A stretch of DNA of 64,000 nt from Chitinophagaceae bacterium (GTDB taxonomy: Bacteria; Bacteroidota; Bacteroidia; Chitinophagales; Chitinophagaceae): positions 186,001 to 250,000 of the forward strand of contig JAHBTK010000002.1 in assembly GCA_019638625.1 (NCBI GenBank), given 5' to 3'. The notes under the pieces are model-generated. The model made no database searches and was not told where the DNA came from. It saw nothing but the letters and a program-made list of their open reading frames with translations. Below are positions 60,976 to 64,000 of the stretch, in pieces. Each line of letters opens with the position of its first letter. The stretch's first letter is position 1. Position numbers and translations under genes: made by a program.

Positions 60976-62208
60976 CTAAGGCTTCACCGCACCCGCTTTC
61001 GGACGGAGTGTAGTGAGCTGTATAACAAGCGCCACCAGTACCACAACAGAAAGCATAGCAAAATCTTTTCCGAGATTTCCCTGGTCGGTGGACCTGCCGA
61101 GCAAATCGGTTATAAAAGCGCCGGCAAATACGCCGGTCATGTTCATCAGTCCATAAGCCGTGGCGCGGTATTGCGGCTGCACAAACTGGCATACCAGCGG
61201 CATATTGTTAGCGTCGAACATACCAAAACCAAAGCCAAAGCAAAGCGCTGAACCGACAACGCTGAAAAGTGAATCGCCGAAACCGATAAACAATAATGCC
61301 GGGATGGTAAGGGCAATGCCGATAGCGCTTGTATATACCCTGCCCCGGATATTTTTTTGTACCCACCTGTCGGATAATATACCGCCGAAGATGACTCCCA
61401 GGAAAGAGGATGCCGCAATGGTAATGGTGGACAAAGGTCCCGCCGTAGCCATATCAATTTTCAGGCTTTCAGAAAAAAGTGTCGGCAGCCAGTTCTTTAC
61501 GCCCCAGCCCGGCAAACTCGGTATGGCAAAATACATCAATATTACCCAGAATGAAATATTGGACAACAATACCGCCAATCCTTTGAACAATGGGGGCCTG
61601 TCCCTGTTTGAGAGGCTTTCATCACCGGATATCGCAGGTCGTTTATATTCTTTCAGAAAAAAGACAAGAATAACGGCATATACAATGCCGATCAGTCCAA
61701 AGGAATGAAAGGTCTGTTGCCATGAATATTTGTCGGCAATGGTGGCGCCAAACCCTCCCAGGGCCTGCCCCATATACAAACCTGTCATGTGAATGCCTAT
61801 TGCCAGCGACCTTGTTTTGTCGCTATGATAATCCGCTATCAACGAAAGTCCGGCAGGAATATACAGGGCCTCACTAATGCCCATCACTGCACGAAGCCAG
61901 TATAACTGCTGAAAAGTGGTAGCGTAACCCATCATCAGTGTTACGGCAGACCAGACGAACAAACTTACCACGATCAGCCACTTCCGGTTCATCCTGTCTG
62001 CAATAATACCGGACACCGGGCTCATCAGTCCATATATCCACAGGAATACGGCCATCAGGTACCCGAAATTGGTGGCAGACTGCAGTTCCACAATGTCTGC
62101 CTGCATAGAAGGCTTCATGGTGGAAAGCATCTGCCGGTCCATATAGTTCAGCAATGCTACCACCCACAGTAACCCTACCAGTATCCACGGATATTTTTTT
62201 GTATTCAT
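60976..62208 (-). CDS. MFS transporter, probable sialic-acid importer
   Basis: 410 residues from MNTKKYPW (MSRMNTKK at 62217 is the alternative). Twelve helices, with the MFS motif GIIADRMNRKWLIV and LGGFGATIADKYSWQQTF. Belongs to the anion:cation symporter branch like ExuT/NanT; position between nanM and the sialidase supports sialic acid or its anhydro form as the cargo. Confidence 0.85.
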   Translation of the reverse strand: MNTKKYPWILVGLLWVVALLNYMDRQMLSTMKPSMQADIVELQSATNFGYLMAVFLWIYGLMSPVSGIIADRMNRKWLIVVSLFVWSAVTLMMGYATTFQQLYWLRAVMGISEALYIPAGLSLIADYHSDKTRSLAIGIHMTGLYMGQALGGFGATIADKYSWQQTFHSFGLIGIVYAVILVFFLKEYKRPAISGDESLSNRDRPPLFKGLAVLLSNISFWVILMYFAIPSLPGWGVKNWLPTLFSESLKIDMATAGPLSTITIAASSFLGVIFGGILSDRWVQKNIRGRVYTSAIGIALTIPALLFIGFGDSLFSVVGSALCFGFGFGMFDANNMPLVCQFVQPQYRATAYGLMNMTGVFAGAFITDLLGRSTDQGNLGKDFAMLSVVVLVALVIQLTTLRPKAGAVKP

Positions 62209-62227
62209 GCGACTCATTTCATAACGA

Positions 62228-63376
62228 TCATTTATCCAATAGGCGTGCAGACCATATGTCCGGTGTGCGAACACCGGCTTTTATTTCCCCACCGGGCAAT
62301 ACTACCTTATCATTCCATACCACTGCCGTGGTGGTCACCGGCGTTTCAAAAGGAAGTAAACCTATTTCCGTACACAAACCGGTACGGGTATTGTATAACA
62401 ATATTTTATTACTGAATCCCGGGTGGGTATTCAATAGCTCAATACGCTCCTCATTCAGCTTTGCAAGTCCCGCAGGATCCTTTTCCGCTTTGATGGCAAC
62501 ACTGAGTAATTCGGACCGGTGAAATGTTTCGCCGGTATCTCCTCCAAATAAAACAATTTGTTCCTCATCTGCCGCGAAACCCGTTCCTGCAGTGACCGGA
62601 TACGGCAGCGAAGTTTTCTTTTCACAGGTGTTGGCAGCCAGGTCCAGCGCATATACATCCCGGTACAGATCGCTGATGCCTGTTTCCTTTTTACAGCGGC
62701 CTCCTAAAAGATATAAATAATCCCGGTCATTCAGTGACTGCAATGCCAGTACCATATGCGAGACAGCCTGCGGGAGGGTTGCCAGTTCTTTCCAACCGCC
62801 TTCCATATCGTCAGTGTCCAGCGAAAAACATTTTGCTGACATACCGGTATCGGTTTCTCCGCCGCAAATAATTACCTGATCCCTGTACGCGACCATTCCC
62901 GCGTTGGTAAGCGCCACCGGTAGATCCGGCAGTCGTTCAGACAACAGCTCTTTTGAGTCTGCGTGCCAGCTTAAACGAAACACCCGCTTACTGATACCCG
63001 CTTCGCTTTCTCCGCCTGCATATATCAATCCCGCCGTTGTTGAACAGCTTGCTGCATAAGCCACCGGGTGGTGGAGCGCAAAGGCTTTGCCTGTTTGCAC
63101 GAGGCTGTCCCCATTTGCTTCATAGATACACACCCTATCATAATATTTCTTCTTCCCCCCAAGCCAGGGCAGGGCATCGGGAAAATCCGCGCCACCGCCC
63201 ACGATCAAAACATTGTTTGCAATACCGGCAACCGGCGCCGCCACCCCGCTTTTTCCCAGAGTTGTGAGCGCCCCGGCTTTTTTCCAGCCGGACACAAGGG
63301 ATAGCTTCTCTTCTGTTTCAGAACAGTTCATAAAAAGAATTATGATGATGGACAGGGATATAAAGGAGCGTTTCAT
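62228..63376 (-). CDS. nanM: N-acetylneuraminate epimerase (NanM-like), Kelch propeller
   Basis: 382 residues from ATG 63376 (a TTG at 63388 is an alternative). Lipoprotein signal (ILFMNC). Kelch repeats: NNVLIVGGGADFPD, GLIYAGGESEAG, QVIICGGETDTG and YLYLLGGRCKKE. Converts the alpha to beta anomer of sialic acid, speeding its uptake. 8 bp after nanA. Confidence 0.88.
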   Translation of the reverse strand: MKRSFISLSIIIILFMNCSETEEKLSLVSGWKKAGALTTLGKSGVAAPVAGIANNVLIVGGGADFPDALPWLGGKKKYYDRVCIYEANGDSLVQTGKAFALHHPVAYAASCSTTAGLIYAGGESEAGISKRVFRLSWHADSKELLSERLPDLPVALTNAGMVAYRDQVIICGGETDTGMSAKCFSLDTDDMEGGWKELATLPQAVSHMVLALQSLNDRDYLYLLGGRCKKETGISDLYRDVYALDLAANTCEKKTSLPYPVTAGTGFAADEEQIVLFGGDTGETFHRSELLSVAIKAEKDPAGLAKLNEERIELLNTHPGFSNKILLYNTRTGLCTEIGLLPFETPVTTTAVVWNDKVVLPGGEIKAGVRTPDIWSARLLDK

Positions 63377-63384
63377 TATGTTTA

Positions 63385-64000
63385 TCAACTCACGGCAGTG
63401 GATATTTTTGAACTATACGCAGAAAAACTGATTGCCTCCGTGTCTTTTGTAAACTTTAGAAAATCATCATCATTCATATTTTTTACCGGCAAACGGAATT
63501 TTCCGCAATCCAACCCTATCAGCTTCATATAAGCCTTACCGGTAGCGATGCCACCGTACTTACCCAGCAATCTTATCATTTCTATTGACTGCTCCTGCAA
63601 CTGAGCGGCTTTTTCCAGTTCACCCCGTTCAAAAGCCTGAATAAGCTGATGATATAACGGTGCCGCATAGTTGTAAGTACTTCCTACAGCGCCTTTGGCG
63701 CCTATCGACAATGCGGGCAGCATGTTTTCATCCCGGCCCCATAACATATCATATTTTCCGTTTTTATACCGTAAACAGGAAAGAAAATCCATGAAATCTT
63801 CATGCGTGTATTTGATACCCGCAAAATTGGGTATGTCATTTACTTCCTGCAACAGGTTGTACATGGGGAAATCCACACCGGTTAATACGGGAATATGGTA
63901 GTAATAAAAAGGCAGGTCCGGGACTGCGGAAGCAATTTCCGCACAGCATTGGGCAAGCATACCTACATTGGCCGGCTTAAAATAATTAGGCGCGGTAAAC
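63385..64000 (-). CDS. nanA: N-acetylneuraminate lyase NanA, C-terminal part
   Basis: The gene runs off the right edge; 204 codons are visible. FYYYHIPVLTG and the Schiff-base lysine in GIKYTHEDF, then GRDENMLPALSIGAKGAVGSTYNY, match the DapA/NanA family and specifically NanA. Splits sialic acid into ManNAc and pyruvate, giving the substrate for the AGE epimerase at the end of the operon. The visible upstream residues FTAPNYFKPANVG also match NanA. Confidence 0.93.
   Translation of the reverse strand, partial: FTAPNYFKPANVGMLAQCCAEIASAVPDLPFYYYHIPVLTGVDFPMYNLLQEVNDIPNFAGIKYTHEDFMDFLSCLRYKNGKYDMLWGRDENMLPALSIGAKGAVGSTYNYAAPLYHQLIQAFERGELEKAAQLQEQSIEMIRLLGKYGGIATGKAYMKLIGLDCGKFRLPVKNMNDDDFLKFTKDTEAISFSAYSSKISTAVS

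Overview
The window comes from a chromosome of the phylum Bacteroidota, most likely a member of the Chitinophagaceae or a close relative. Evidence: two SusC/SusD outer-membrane uptake pairs, a FecR anti-sigma factor with an STN-domain SusC, promoter -7 boxes of the TAnnTTTG type, almost no Shine-Dalgarno sequences, Sec-type (clade II) nosZ with the cytochrome c / nosZ / nosL / nosD / nosF / nosY order, and many lipoproteins. No rRNA, tRNA or CRISPR array was found.

Layout. 0-11 kb is mostly housekeeping: start of a GH3 glycosidase (cut by the edge), fasciclin lipoprotein, a folD - satD-like - membrane protein - queE operon, an aminotransferase, a frameshifted PIN toxin with its small partner, recF, a DUF721/DciA-like gene, an OmpA-family protein and a hibernation factor. 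11-27.5 kb is a nitrogen-oxide respiration island. On the plus strand lie an Rrf2 Fe-S regulator, a C-family (CcoN-like) haem-copper subunit with a duplicated N-terminal extension, a di-haem CcoO/CcoP-type cytochrome c, two small membrane proteins, a truncated haemoglobin, a membrane protein, a methyltransferase, ric (Fe-S repair), a Crp/Fnr regulator and a histidine-rich polytopic membrane protein. On the minus strand lie a cytochrome c lipoprotein, nosZ, a membrane-domain/NosL fusion, nosDFY and a second truncated haemoglobin. A third truncated haemoglobin is divergent from the nos operon. Fnr-like palindromes lie upstream of nos (centred at a predicted -41.5) and between hpf and rrf2.

27.5-39.6 kb holds an ECF sigma factor with no adjacent anti-sigma gene, a kinase-aminotransferase fusion beside a SusCD pair, a nucleotidyltransferase pair, two VOC proteins and a TPR/LuxR regulator. 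39.8-55 kb is a glycan-utilisation locus: fecR, susC (STN), susD, a strong terminator, two metallophosphoesterases, an amidohydrolase, GH123-like, GH16 and GH29 enzymes. 55-58.2 kb is a low-GC accessory islet: three small genes, two copies of a roughly 94-bp repeat, REP-type palindromes and a remnant of a REP-associated transposase. 58.2-64 kb is a sialic-acid operon on the minus strand: nanA (cut by the right edge), nanM, an MFS transporter, a GH33 sialidase and an AGE-family epimerase. With the fucosidase and GH123 enzyme, this suggests use of sialylated and fucosylated, GalNAc-containing animal-type glycans.

How the genes may work together: the Fnr- and Rrf2-type regulators would sense oxygen and NO; the C-family oxidase-like complex and NosZ would be terminal reductases; Ric and the three globins would protect against NO. 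The most novel material is the composition of this island, a set of five promoters placed so that the transcripts should be leaderless, and the cassette-like islet at 55-58 kb.
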